The notes below the pieces were generated by a model. It was not told the DNA's origin. It saw nothing but the letters and a program-made list of their open reading frames with translations, and made no database searches. Both the position numbers and the translations under genes were made by a program. Below are positions 34,601 to 46,505 of a DNA stretch of 64,000 bases, piece by piece (the first letter of the stretch is position 1; each line of letters starts with the position of its first letter). Origin of the DNA: Siphlonurus alternatus (lineage: Eukaryota; Arthropoda; Insecta; Ephemeroptera; Siphlonuridae); assembly GCA_949825025.1 (NCBI GenBank), contig OX463778.1:2308501-2372500 (forward strand), given 5' to 3'.

Positions 34601-37600
34601 AGGAAAGTATAGACTACTATTTTCTGAAATAATAATTTCAAATTTATGCTGCACAATTTGTTTCTTGTGGCATGCTCTAATATATAAGGTTGTTTACTTA
34701 TCGTCAGATGACACAACCTCGTGCCAAGAGGCGCAATCGTCGTAAGAAGCCGGCGTGGCGAGTGACGCAGGTTGACGAAGCAGTCAAGAGTAACGGAGTG
34801 TCGACCTCTCCCGGCACACAAGGCCAGTGGGAGGTGAGCCCCATCGCAGAGCGGGAGCCGAGAAGCCTGCAGGATCATGAGCCAAGTAGCCTGCAAGAGC
34901 GCTTCACCGACTGGGACCAGCCCCTCCAGGAGGGGGAGTATGAGTATGTCGTGACGCCCAAGAAGAAGACAGCCAAGAAGCAGGGCAAAAAGAGGCGCAG
35001 CACCTCCCTAGAGCCTGAGCAAGAGGAGGTGGAGACTGGACAGGTGAGCAAGCTCTCGGTGCAATACCAAAATAATAAATTAACTATAGCAGAGCCTGGA
35101 GGCAAGTTGCAATTAAATGAACTGAGGTTTACAAGAATCAATTATCCCTCTTCCTTCCCTCTTCATATTTTACTGAAAAATTCTCACCACAAGTCTTATA
35201 TTAAAATTAAATAAACACTTGAAGATGAATCTTCCGCTGATCTGGTCCGTTTGTTGAGTAGCAGAACGGGAAGTCACCAGAAGGTCCGGAGCCCAACGAG
35301 GAGGAGATCATGCAGACTTTGCGTGAGAACGTCCAGGCGGAGGTGAGTCTGCCCTCTGTCAGAATATTGAACAAGCCAGCAGTCTTTACTTAGTCTTCGT
35401 GTTTCTTCTCGTTAATAAATCACTTTTGTAATTGCTATTTTAACTTTTAACCATAGATTAATGATGGTAAAATCATCAGATTGCAAATGCCTGGAATATA
35501 CTTATGTACAGTTCTTAGTTAGTAACAAAAAAACTGTTTTTATTAATTACAATTTTACATTTTTATTTCTTATGTTCATAACTTATTTTAAATTTCAATT
35601 TTTTTTAACACGACTCCTAAGGTTGGTCTGACCATGTACTTTGACCTCACAGGTGCTCCGAGTTCTGAAGGTGCAGGGGGTGAAGACCGCTCAGACGGGA
35701 GGGGGCTCGCTGGCCGTGGCCTCCCCCTCCACCCCAGTTAGCAAGAAGAGAGCGCTGGCGACAGAAGGACTCACCACCCCCGTGTCCTCGGCCTCAAGGG
35801 TGAGTACTCACGACTTGATGTGGCTTAACCTTCATTAGTACATTAACATTTTAAACACTCCGAGTAATTCATACAGTATAAGATTTTGTATTGTTTTCAG
35901 ATTTGAAAATTTAAATTGAAGTCTTAAAATTAAGTTTTATTTTTTTTAGGTGTTAAATACAATTTGATACAACTAGTAAAGTTGTAAATTTTAATTTCTT
36001 TAATATTATTTTGCAGCTAAATTTAATTTCATTTTTAATTTTTGCCTTTTCAAATATTTAAATGTGTGACAAATAGTTTACAATAATTTTGTGTCATGCT
36101 GCAGCATTATAATGAAAGTAATATACTGTAATAGATTTTGGTTTTGGTTAATGAATTAAAAACCTAACTAAAAATACAAGTAGTTATTTTTTTTTACAGT
36201 AAAACAATAAACTTGCTTGTTCTTGTGTTGCTAATTTTCTAACGCAAATAAATTTTGTCTTCAGATAGCACAGCTAAGCTCTGTCAGTGGCTCTGGCAAG
36301 AGGGTCGGGTTCCAGCTCAAGAGAAATATGTTCCAAGGTACTTCTTGCATTGTTTAGGGTACAGTTTGAAATGTACAGTTTAGCAGTGGCGTGCGGTGAC
36401 ATTTTAGACTAGTCAAGCAAATGAAGTAATGACACAGCGGAGGGGGCCCCGAGGGGCTAATACCCCGCCGGAGGCGCGATTTTTTTGAAAAAGGGGGCGT
36501 GGCACTCGAATTTTCATTACAGGAGATATACATAAATTATAATCATACAAACGCTCTCAATAAAATTGTTTCCTTAATTAGCTAATTGCCGTAAATTTTT
36601 AATTTTTTTTATTCACTGTCGATCATGATCATTGATCATGGTGCATACAGCTATGCATAATTATCTTTTTTTAGCTGTATATGCATTTAAATACCTTAAC
36701 GGTGTACCTTTTCATTCGGGAATAGGGCGGCCTGCACAAACGATTTACGTTTTTTCAGTTGCATTATGTGTTTCTAGCGCCAAAATTTTTTTTGTAAAAG
36801 ATTAGGAATAATATTTTCTTCTTGAAGTAATTCTGCCATTTTTATAACAAAAAAAAATAAAAACGTAATCATCACGCTAAAGCAATTAAATTATAAGAAT
36901 TAAATTGTACAAAACACTGAGATGAAGAATTTTTTTATGCATGGCAAATTAGTGCGTTTTTATAGTCCATTAATTAAATAAAATATTGGAGAAAAGCACG
37001 AAAAAACACTTATAAAGAGCCACAAAAATCACGCACTGTATTGCTTATTATTAGTTTCCCGGAAACTAAAAACTAAACTTTGATGATAATGATGATTGAT
37101 GAGTCACTCGCGCGTGGACCCTTAAATTTTGTCCCTGATTTTTATCATTTATGCGCCATCTATTGATACACTATTTAACCAGTTGGGCGTTCCGATTCCC
37201 CAGAGCCGCCATTGTACAAGCAGTGCTTGTACATTCCACAAGCTTCAGCATTTACCACCCCCTCCCCATACATTTCCTTATGAAGCTTTACGTTGGGTGG
37301 GTTTATTTACAAGCAACCAAAGTGATTGCTTATACCAGTAGAGGCGCTGCTATTGCAAGACAAAAAAAATAAATCTCCGATTTAAATGCGGCAAAATGCT
37401 GGCAAATTTAAAATTGTTAAGAGAGAAAAAAATGCTTGTCACGAAATTTATTTTCTTCTTCTTTCTCGGTAAATTTTAGGGCAAGCATTGCTTGCATTGC
37501 TTTTATGGACCGCACGCCCCTGCAGTTTAGGCATAATATTTCAGTTTTTCCTATTAAACTTAATGAGGTATTTTATTTTGAAATTTATGTGTGCCCTAGA

Positions 37601-39003
37601 GAGCATTAAAAAACTATTTCTTACAATTTTACATTCCTTATGAAAACTTAAGATAATGTACATCCCATAATGGGCTTACGGGGTGTCATTTTTTTACTGG
37701 CTCAATCAAAAGAGGAGGTCGAAAAATATCCCTTAGATTTTTTTGCAATTTTTTTAAGCACTTCATCATACCTAGAATGGAGATTAAAAATGTCTCTTGA
37801 CCTGGAGGCTCCATCCGCAAAGCCTATGAAGTCATTACATTCTTTGGGTCAACTATATAATGTTTCTAAACAAACACGTTGCTATGGAAACAAGTGATTA
37901 TTATTAATAAACAAGCAACTTTGCAATAATTTTTTACAAGTGTTATATAGTTGAACCAAAGAATGTAGTGACGTCATAGGCGTTGCGGATGGAGCCTCCA
38001 GGTCAAGAGACATTTTTAATCTCCATTCTAGGTATGATGCAGTGCTAAAAAAAAATCTCAAAAAATTCTAAGGGTTATTTTTCGACCTCCTCTTTTGATT
38101 GAGCCAGTAAAAAACTTACACCCCGTAAGCCCATTATATGAATAACAGTATTAACCACATTAAATAACTAGAAACTAAACTAAATTTAATTAAAAAAAAA
38201 AAAATAAAAAATCTGAAGAAAAAAGATTTAAGCTTTTAAATTAGTGTGGTGTTACATTATTGTAACACTTAAGGTAGAGATAACACGGATCAGCTGTTCG
38301 ACGTAGTCCTCTTTGATTAACTTGTAAACCTTGGCAAATTCACAAAAATTCTGAAATTTTTTTGAGAGGCAGATTTTAGTGCCTAAAAGTCATAAAAAAA
38401 ATCAAAACAATTTAACATTTTTTTTTAATTAAGTTTTTAGTTTGTCTCTCCAGGGAAAGCCCTATGCTGAAAATTGAAAAAAAAAAAAAAAATAATAATA
38501 ATTAAAAAAATAGATATTAAATTATTTTGGATTTTTTTTATGGCTTTTAGGCACTAAAATCTGCCTCTCAAAAAAATTGCAGAGTTTTTGTGAATTTGCT
38601 AAGGTTTACATGTCAATCAAAGGGGACTACATCAAACAGCTGATCCGTTTTATCTCTACCTTAAGTCACGTAAAGAGGCATTCACAAAGCCTTAAGGCCA
38701 CATTTAGGGCTCGATAATTTAAGACCAGAAATTTTGGGTCTAAAAAGCATGCCTAAAATCAGGCTTTAAATTATCAAGCCCTAAATATGGCCTTAGGTCT
38801 TTGTGAATGCCCCTTTATCTAAAAACTGCAAATTCATGTGAACGTTGTGTGTTCCAGAGGTGCACGAGCATGCAGCTCAGATCAGGAGCAGCCCCGGTAT
38901 TCCCCACGACCCTAAGAAGCGGCCGGTGAAGGGTTTGCTGAAGCCCTCAACTCCGTGCTCCTCCCCCCTCATAACCAAAAAGAGGGCCCGGGTCATCTTG
39001 TAG
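28675..39003 (+). CDS. RRP1: RRP1 / NNP-1 (Nop52) ribosomal RNA processing protein (complete, 13 exons, 678 aa)
   Basis: Exons: 28675-28858, 30564-30643, 30846-30989, 31461-31563, 32313-32386, 32787-32975, 33379-33653, 33791-33998, 34708-35043, 35265-35342, 35653-35799, 36265-36337, 38858-39003; all GT-AG with consistent phases. The N-terminus EITFAKALAGNDLRQRDRAL, then FTRDDMMRIWKGLFFSMYMS and MRADWALIDTFRINKFQMFV, match the Nop52 domain. An acidic stretch follows (33433-33505), then basic linkers. The C-terminus KRVGFQLKRNMFQ...KGLLKPSTPCSSPL...KKRARVIL* resembles the RRP1B tail, whose SILK/RVxF-type motifs recruit PP1 in vertebrates. RRP1 acts in the nucleolus in 27S/32S pre-rRNA maturation for the 60S subunit. 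The first in-frame ATG is used; 28690 is an alternative. Confidence 0.94.
29150..29250. repeat. Possible solo hAT end (GGTGGCGTAGCCAAG)
   Basis: GGTGGCGTAGCCAAGAAAAA resembles the CAGTGGCGTAGCCAGGA terminus of the element at 43377-44547, followed by a G-rich run. No matching right end was found. Confidence 0.4.
29394..30108. mobile_element. 715-bp foldback with TTAAAGGCCTTATGAA ends
   Basis: The arms run TTAAAGGCCTTATGAACC...GCAGGGATTTC and back, with CTCACGCTCATTCAGCGG and ACCAGGACAGTCTT matched in reverse complement. It lies in RRP1 intron 1. No coding capacity. Confidence 0.88.
30314..30502. mobile_element. MITE with AAGGGGCATTTCCATGGAGCG ends
   Basis: The ends TAAAGGGGCATTTCCATGG and CCATGGAAATGCCCCTTA are inverted. 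The GC-rich interior is only partly paired (GCGAGAAAA / TTTTCTCGC). RRP1 intron 1, 62 bp upstream of exon 2. Confidence 0.85.
31013..31157. mobile_element. 145-bp MITE, AAGGGGCATTCACAAAG family, copy 1
   Basis: A near-perfect palindrome (CTTAAGGCCACATTTAGGGC, GATAATTTAAGACC / reverse) starting 23 bp after the RRP1 exon 3 donor. A second copy is at 38671-38817. Confidence 0.9.
36384..37522. mobile_element. Non-autonomous hAT element, 1,139 bp, in RRP1 intron 12
   Basis: The ends CAGTGGCGTGCGGT and ACCGCACGCCCCTG are inverted repeats. Exact 8-bp duplications CAGTTTAG flank it at 36376-36383 and 37523-37530. The subterminal CCCCGCCGGAGGCGCGATTT recurs in the 43377 element. No hAT transposase frame was seen. 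Confidence 0.92.
37667..38137. mobile_element. Foldback with ATAATGGGCTTACGGGGTGT ends
   Basis: The arms include GGCTCAATCAAAAGAGGAGG, AATGGAGATTAAAAATGTC and TTGACCTGGAGGCTCCATCC, mirrored at 37925-38137. RRP1 intron 12. Confidence 0.88.
38269..38664. mobile_element. Foldback with TTAAGGTAGAGATAA ends
   Basis: It shares the terminal TTAAGGTAGAGATAA with 19533-20264 but has a different interior (CGGATCAGCTGTT, GGCACTAAAATCTGCC). RRP1 intron 12, followed after six bases by another MITE. Confidence 0.85.
38671..38817. mobile_element. MITE, AAGGGGCATTCACAAAG family, copy 2
   Basis: Almost identical to 31013-31157, with a few mismatches (ATCAGGC for ATCGAGC). It ends 40 bp before the last RRP1 exon. 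Confidence 0.9.
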
Positions 39004-39058
39004 CCCTGAAGGCTTGTAAAGTCTATCAAAGTCTCTCCATGGCGAAGAAGTGGGCTTT

Positions 39059-39413
39059 TTAAGGGTAAGGTAACGCCACCAATGTTAAAAAAAATCCCTC
39101 TCACAAAAATTCTGAAAAAAATTTAAAATGTTCTCCTCTACACCCCCTATCAGTAGCTAAAATATCAGGTATACAAATACGATCTAGTTTTTGAGTTATG
39201 AATTTTTAAAGTTGACCAATTTAACATGGGAGTTTCATTTCTCCATGTTAAAGTAGTCAACTTTAAAAATTTATAACTCAAAAACTAGATCGTATTTGTA
39301 TACCTGATATTTTAGGTACTGATAGGGGGTATAGAGGAGAACATTTTAAATTTTTTTCAGAATTTTTGTGAGAGGGATTTTTTTTAACATTGGTGGCGTT
39401 ACCTTACCCTTAA
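39059..39413. mobile_element. 355-bp foldback, TTAAGGGTAAGGTAACGCC family, copy 1
   Basis: The ends TTAAGGGTAAGGTAACGCCA and reverse complement flank arms with TACGATCTAGTTTTTGAGTT. It begins 56 bp after the RRP1 stop, so it is probably in the 3' UTR; the next AATAAA is at 39493. Copy 2 (42594-42948) has exactly the same length. Confidence 0.92.
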
Positions 39414-40819
39414 TGAATTTTAAAAATGGCTGCGTAAGTCGGTGGACAAAATTTTGGTGTATTTTAAAATAATACTATCAATTTTCTCATTGAATAAAAT
39501 TTGCTTTGATGTCAAAATTATTGTGCATAAAATATGTAATTTGAATTAAATTCTATCTTTTATAAAATTTCACCAAAATTACACTGATTTTTAAAACCAG
39601 ATTAAAAAACTATATATATATTAGGTAAAATTTTGAGACAGTTTTAGCAAATATTTTAGTAAGGTTCTCCTAAGTAAATTATGTATTTTGAAACGAGAAT
39701 GGGAGGAAAATAAATAATAAATGAGAGCGACATGTCATTTGTTCTTGTAAGTATTGTTGCTGCTGAAGATTATTGCTTAACGTTGCCTTGCTAAGTCCTC
39801 CACTAGCAGCATCTGGAAGGGAAGAGAAAAGCCTTTTGTTGCTTACATTTATATTTGAAATGAAATTGTGTTGTACTTAAGAGGCCAGGCTAAACATAAA
39901 AACTGCAAGCCCCCTGCCAGTGAAATAACGGAAAACCAATTCACAAATAATAGTGACAATAGTGGCTATTGTTTGGCTTGAATGTTACTAAAATTGCACT
40001 TTCTTCGTTCCTCCATGTTAAGCTTGGTCTCCGATGTACTCTTAAATTCAATGATAACCACATTAACATAGGCATTGCTCAGTAATCTTTCCTCCCTTTC
40101 AAAGGCAAGCTTGCAATAATTACTTCTAAATATTATAATAAATTTATTAATGGAATTCTGTGGAATCTGCTCCTACTCATTATCGTACAAAGATTTGCTA
40201 AGAAGAGCTGTGCTATTGTGTCTGTTAGTTTCGTTGAACCAGTGTAGGCAATTCTCCGCATGACAGCTCTCTTCTACAATGACAAGTACTTGTTTGTACT
40301 CGTTTCCTCAATCATGTGCTAACTGTGTGGCTACTTTGTAATGCTTTTTATCATTCATAATGAGTCATTGTGAAAATTGTTGGAAAATAATGTAATAATG
40401 AGCTAATAAAACATTTCAAATTTAGTTGGAAGTATGTCATTGAATAAAATAATTCTATGGATATATTTTAATGTCATAATTTTTTTATACAAAAGAGTAA
40501 GAAAATTTATTTGTTTGTTTTTTGGAACAACTGGTTGTACATACAGCATGGTTCACGTCAGAAATTTAAGTTAAACAATATAAAACAACACATAAAAAAA
40601 AAATTAAACCATATTATAATAATTATACAGCTAGTATAAATATAATAATATATGTTATGCCTATTAAACACAAAAAGTGTACATGAATACATGATATTAA
40701 ATTAGACATAGAACATTATCAATATAAATAAGAGAAAAAAAAATCATTGACTGGTACATTAATTAAATTAAAAAATTCAGTGAACTGAAACCTATAGCTA
40801 GAGCTCTATTATTATTATG
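39414..40819. other. Intergenic AT-rich DNA, no gene recognised
   Basis: It contains a possible RRP1 poly(A) signal (AATAAA at 39493-39498). No family-like frame or clear repeat was seen otherwise. Confidence 0.5.
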
Positions 40820-41450
40820 ATTAAAGTAGAGTGAGCGATTTCATTTTTTTGAACATTTTATTTTTTAAAAATAGTTTAACTCACCCTCTATTGAGAAATG
40901 AAAACCAAAAAATTCCATCTCAAATAGCTTTTAAAAAATTTCCAAAAATTGTGTTTCGGAGGCCTCCTTATGCTGGAACAGAAAACAGCTTTTTACTCCA
41001 ACTTCGTCTGAACTATGGTACCAATTAAAAAATACGTAAGTAATCTATGATGAATTCTTTAATGAAGTTTCAAATTTTTTTTTTTATGGAGCCGTTTTTC
41101 CGGAAAAAAATTAAAATATCCTTAAACCCGCAAAAATTTCAACATTTTTTCCGTAATTTTTTTTATTTTTTGAAAATCCGTTAAAGAATTCATCATAGAT
41201 TACGTACGTATTTTTTAATTGCATGGTACCATAGTTCAGACGAAGTTGGAGTCGTAAAAAGCTGTTTTCTGTTCCATCATAAAGGATGCATGTTAAAAGA
41301 CCTCCGAAACACCAACTTTGTGATTTTTTTTTGCGGTGAAGCTATTTGAGATGGAATTTTTTTGGTTATCATTTCTCAATAGAAGGCAGGTTAAATTATT
41401 TTTAGAAAATAAAATATTCAAAAAAATGAAATCGCTCACTCTACTTTAAT
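40820..41450. mobile_element. Foldback with ATTAAAGTAGAGTGAGCGAT ends
   Basis: ~300-bp arms include AAAAAATTCCATCTCAAATAGC and GACGAAGTTGGAGT in inverted order. The AAATTC(C/T)ATCTCAAATAG segment is shared with 25333-25986, marking a common superfamily. Confidence 0.88.
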
Positions 41451-42382
41451 GTATCAATATTCAGAGTAGTTTGCTAATTGTTTTGTGAATCAATAATTGT
41501 GGCAAAATGTTTAGCAAAATTTCAAAAGTAATAAATTATGAGGATCTTCAACACAATCATATATGAAGTGATCGATTTATCAACTATAATCATCAGTGGC
41601 GCTTCCAAGGTTGCATGGGCCCCAGGAGGAGGCAATAGTCGTGTGACCGCTTTTTTTAAAAACCTGTAATGCCCAAAATAGATTATAATAATCTAAAAAT
41701 AAAAAATTAGCATAACGTACAGTATATATATTTATCATGATTGAATAAAAAATATTATATTAAAAAAAATATCGTCAGTTATTAATAATTGCGTATTATA
41801 ATAATGAGAAGCTTTAATATTGACGACACAATTCTCTCAGCCAATGAAAATCTAGCGCGCGAACTGCGCGCGACGACATGTTCTATCAAGCTTCCTATAA
41901 TATCCTTTAACCCAGTGGTACCTGGTTTTTAATTTTTTTTCGGTGGTTCTTATGAAGGGCAAGATTAATAATTCATATGAGCCACGGGAAAGATCACTTT
42001 ACACGACATAAAAAATATTCGAGATTTTGTGCAGCATAGATCGAATTTGAATGAAAAAAAAAAAAAATAAATAAGATTTTTCTCCTAACAAACCTTATGG
42101 AGCGATGTCAGAATGCGGCGCTGCGACATTTTTAAGTTGAAGCTTGTCATTAACATAGTAATTAATACATAATTCTATAATTATATATAATATATAACAC
42201 AATAACTTATATAGTACTGTATATTAAAAATTAAACGTAAATAAAATATTATAGCATTTAAAATTATAATTAAATATTGAACGTTTTTGCTTCTCACTAA
42301 ATTATATTATTTAATTTAATAATTTTATTGATTAAATTATACTTTATTCATATAATAATTGTTAAATAGATCAATCAGATGC

Positions 42383-42429
<47 letters not shown>

Positions 42430-42593
42430 GCACATTAAATTTCTGCACAAACATATTAAAATAAATATAAATAAAAGATATAGTAAATTACACAATTTTA
42501 TTATTAATATATATTGATTTTTTTACCAATTTTACGTGCAGTAGAGGAGCTATAGTGTATATAGATCGAAACGTAGAGCGTGTTAGATGGCAA
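41451..42593. other. AT-rich intergenic DNA with a (TA)n tract
   Basis: A TA microsatellite lies at about 42388-42427. CAGTGGCGCTTCCAAGG at about 41595 resembles a hAT terminus but no partner was found. No gene recognised. Confidence 0.5.
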
Positions 42594-42948
42594 TTAAGGG
42601 TAAGGTAACGCCACCAATGTTAAAAAAAATCCCTCTCACAAAAATTCTGAAAAAAATTTAAAATGTTCTCCTCTACACCCCCTATCAGTAGCTAAAATAT
42701 CAGGTATACAAATACGATCTAGTTTTTGAGTTATGAATTTTTAAAGTTGACCAATTTAACATGGAAGTTTCATTTCTTCATGTTAAAGTAGTCAACTTTA
42801 AAAATTCATAACTCAAAAACTATATCGTATTTGTATACCTGATATTTTAGGTACTGATAGGGGGTATAGAGGAGAACATTTTAAATTTTTTTCAGAATTT
42901 TTGTGAGAGGGATTTTTTTTAACATTGGTGGCGTTACCTTACCCTTAA
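42594..42948. mobile_element. 355-bp foldback, TTAAGGGTAAGGTAACGCC family, copy 2
   Basis: Nearly identical to 39059-39413 across its full length, indicating recent amplification of the family. Confidence 0.92.
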
Positions 42949-43376
42949 AAGATATATTGAGTATTGTCATGAGGATTACTGGTGTATGAAATTTGAGGAG
43001 AATGAGTGCTGCAGTGTGGAAGTCTTTATATAATATTTATTATGGACGGCCGAGGTTATATTGTATTTAATGCTGCATACATGCTTAATACGTATTCCGT
43101 AAAAGGGATATGGCGTCATATAAAATATATAAATGCATTATTTAAATTGAAATTTTCCTTGAAATAAAAGGCGCATCTTGAGCGAGTGACGTCACATGCT
43201 CACGTGTCTCGGGCCAGCCCATATTGCCTCTGAATTTCCTCACCGCAGACCGCGACATCCAGCAGTGCCGGCCAAGGACTTACCGCCATTATGGTGAATA
43301 AAGAGCAATACTCGACCGTCTTGACGACAATAATATTGCATGGATATTAAAGTAGACGATAACCGCGATAAACACT

Positions 43377-44547
43377 CAGGGGCGTAGACAAGGGGGGGGG
43401 GGGGGGGGGGTTTGGGTGTTATAACCCCCCCCCCCTTGAGAGCTGAACCTTAGTAAATTTTAAGCGAAAATTAACAAAAAATGGTACTCGACGGATACGA
43501 TTTAGCTAACATTTTATGAAAAATTTTCTTAAAAAAACTTTAAAAATTTATATCCCCGAAACTCATTGTTAATACATCTTTAATTTATTTAAAATCGGTC
43601 TACAGTATTATGATTATTTAAGTATTGTAATTTTATTATGATAATTATATTATGTAGCATTCATTATTAAGTTATTCGTTTTTGTACACGAAAAGATAAC
43701 AATTTAAAGTATAAAAAATGTTGAAAACATTCCCCGCATGATGTTCAGCATAAAAATAAAATTATATATAGTATTTTATTATTTTTTAATTAATTATATA
43801 GGTATATTACGTCTTACAATTACTAGTTTCATTGTCTCATGTATACTGGTACGTATATCTTTATATAAATTTATTATTGAAGTTAAAAAAATCTGATTTT
43901 TTAAATGAAATAATTTTACAGTATATTGTACTTACAATTGTTAATGTAATAAATTGATTTTCCTGTTTTGAAAATTTGAACATAAATATTTTTTCCGATT
44001 TTTTCTTGCTCGTACATCAGTACATCGTCTTAAAATGTGGTCTATTATATTATTTTATTATAGAAAAAGTAGTGACAAAAATATTGTAACTACATAATTT
44101 ATAATACGATTTACAAATATAAGAAATTTGCTGCAACTTTTCATCGAAAAAAATTATATTCCACGTCCCTTTGTCAAAAAAATCGCGCAATATGAAACTA
44201 ATAAAAATAATATAAAAGTGGTTATTAGATGAATTACTTGATTTAACTAAAATTATTTACTCAAAGCTTTAGTTATTACGTTAGTGCACGTATAATATTG
44301 AAAAGAAATTAAAAAATTGGGGTGTTAAAAATATAAAATTTTAAAAATATTGCATCAGGCCATACATTCTCTATAATAGTATTTTTTCATAATTTTACCC
44401 TAAAAAAAGGGGCGTGTCCTTAAAAAAAATCGCGCCTGCGGCGGGCTATTGGGGGGCTACGCCCCCCAAGCCCCCCAATGGGCTATTCTCAATCTTATTT
44501 ATCTTCAAGAACCCCCCCCCCTTGGACAAATCCTGGCTACGCCACTG
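43377..44547. mobile_element. Non-autonomous hAT element, 1,171 bp
   Basis: The ends CAGGGGCGTAGACAAGG and CCTGGCTACGCCACTG are inverted. Exact 8-bp duplications TAAACACT lie at 43369-43376 and 44548-44555. Internal homopolymers (G run at about 43394-43411, C run after) and GGGGGGCTACGCCCCCC near the right end are notable. It shares a subterminal block with 36384-37522. Confidence 0.93.
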
Positions 44548-44840
44548 TAAACACTATAGTATATCATATCCACTCCAGCTCTATATATTATATATATATC
44601 TGCATGTACATGTTAAATTATGTTTTATGATAATTTTTATTATAAATAATTAATATATTTATATGTATTATATACTCTCTAACATTAGGTCTGTTTGTCA
44701 ATGCACAATTTTATCACGAATGAAAATCATTTGTATACACGGGGAGCGTAATTAAGGTTTATAAGTATATTAATAATTGATTAATTCTGAATTGATTGGG
44801 CATTTATTATTTCACTCATATATAAACATTAACAAATTTA

Positions 44841-46505
44841 TATATATATGTTAGCACCCAAAGCCGAATTCGGGCAAAAGCCGAAAAAAATGCTCACATC
44901 TAGTTCTGCGCATCACGAAATGAGCCAAAGCCGAAGTGAGTTTTTTTTTCGGCTTTGGCGCATTTCATTTTGAACAAAACTAGATCTGCTCAAATCGAAA
45001 TGCGCCAAAGCCGATATGAGATTCTACTTCGGCTTTGGCGCATTTCATTTTGAGCAAAACTAGTTCTGCGCATCGCGGTTTGAGCAAAAGTCGAAATGAT
45101 ATTTTATTTCGGGTTTGGAGCCAAATTTTGAGCACATCTAGTTTTGCGCAAAATAAAGATGATTTTAATGACGAGATGATGTTTTTAATTTTAATGAAAT
45201 TAATTTTAATTTTTTAAAAAGAAAAATAAAAAACTAAACTTATAATAAATATTAATATTGTGACCTAATATCTTTCAAGCGCTGTTTAAAAATAAATTAA
45301 TTAGGGAAAAAATAATAACTTTAAAATGTAATCATATACAGTATACGTACATATACCTTATAAAAATATTGTAGAATCTGTTGTTTTTATAAAACACTCC
45401 CCATTTCTGTCACTTAATTAATATTTGATGATGTTTTTGTTAAATTAATAAATTTTTTGTTTTAAGAACTGCAGCTCAAATAAAATAGACATATACGCCA
45501 TTGCACACGTTTTAAAGTATATTCTTTAGATTTCACTCGCTCACACGCAAATATTGTTGGCCAACAAGTTTAGTCTGTATAATCATATACTTATAGCTGC
45601 AATTTCTTAGAATTAGGCTATCATGCAATACATCGGTACAACGAGATAAGAAAGTAGCCTTTACCTCTGCAATGAAGTTTAACCCCATTTGATTGCCGTA
45701 TATGTTTATATGTATTGTGGCTGCTACAATGTTCGAAGAAATAGAACTATGAAATTTACAAGTGCGTGCGTGCGTGACAATATAATTGTATTTCTAATGG
45801 TGAGAGCGAGTGAAATCTAAAGAATATACTTTAAAACGTGTGCAATGGCGTATATGTCTATTTTATTTGAGCTGCAGTTCTTAAAACAAAAAATTTATTA
45901 ATTTAACAAAAACATCATCAAATATTAATTAAGTGACAGAAATGGGGAGTGTTTTATAAAAACAACAGATTCTACAATATTTTTATAAGGTATATGTACG
46001 TATACTGTATATGATTACATTTTAAAGTTATTATTTTTTCCCTAATTAATTTATTTTTAAACAGCGCTTGAAAGATATTAGGTCACAATATTAATATTTA
46101 TTATAAGTTTAGTTTTTTATTTTTCTTTTTAAAAAATTAAAATTAATTTCATTAAAATTAAAAACATCATCTCGTCATTAAAATCATCTTTATTTTGCGC
46201 AAAACTAGATGTGCTCAAAATTTGGCTCCAAACCCGAAATAAAATATCATTTCGACTTTTGCTCAAACCGCGATGCGCAGAACTAGTTTTGCTCAAAATG
46301 AAATGCGCCAAAGCCGAAGTAGAATCTCATATCGGCTTTGGCGCATTTCGATTTGAGCAGATCTAGTTTTGTTCAAAATGAAATGCGCCAAAGCCGAAAA
46401 AAAAACTCACTTCGGCTTTGGCTCATTTCGTGATGCGCAGAACTAGATGTGAGCATTTTTTTCGGCTTTTGCCCGAATTCGGCTTTGGGTGCTAACATAT
46501 ATATA
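44841..46505. mobile_element. 1.66-kb palindromic element with ~700-bp arms of 80-bp CTAG-cored hairpin units
   Basis: The arms 44841-45543 and 45804-46505 are reverse complements in constant register (paired positions sum to 91,346 throughout), around a ~260-bp spacer. The ends are TATATATATGTTAGCACCCA inside a TA run. Each arm has CTAG cores at 44900, 44980, 45060 and 45138 (spacing 80, 80, 78), separated by GCCAAAGCCGA...TTCGGCTTTGGC hairpins. The matching 60-codon frames on the two arms are by-products of symmetry, not genes. Confidence 0.9.

Noticed and set aside
43394..43440. Poly-G/poly-C runs as an assembly gap or error
   Set aside because: They lie inside a hAT element with intact ends and duplications; the exact run length may be wrong but the locus is real.
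45035..46311. Identical 60-codon frames on both strands of the 44841-46505 palindrome
   Set aside because: They are forced by the palindrome symmetry, overlap the hairpin units and show no protein-family features.
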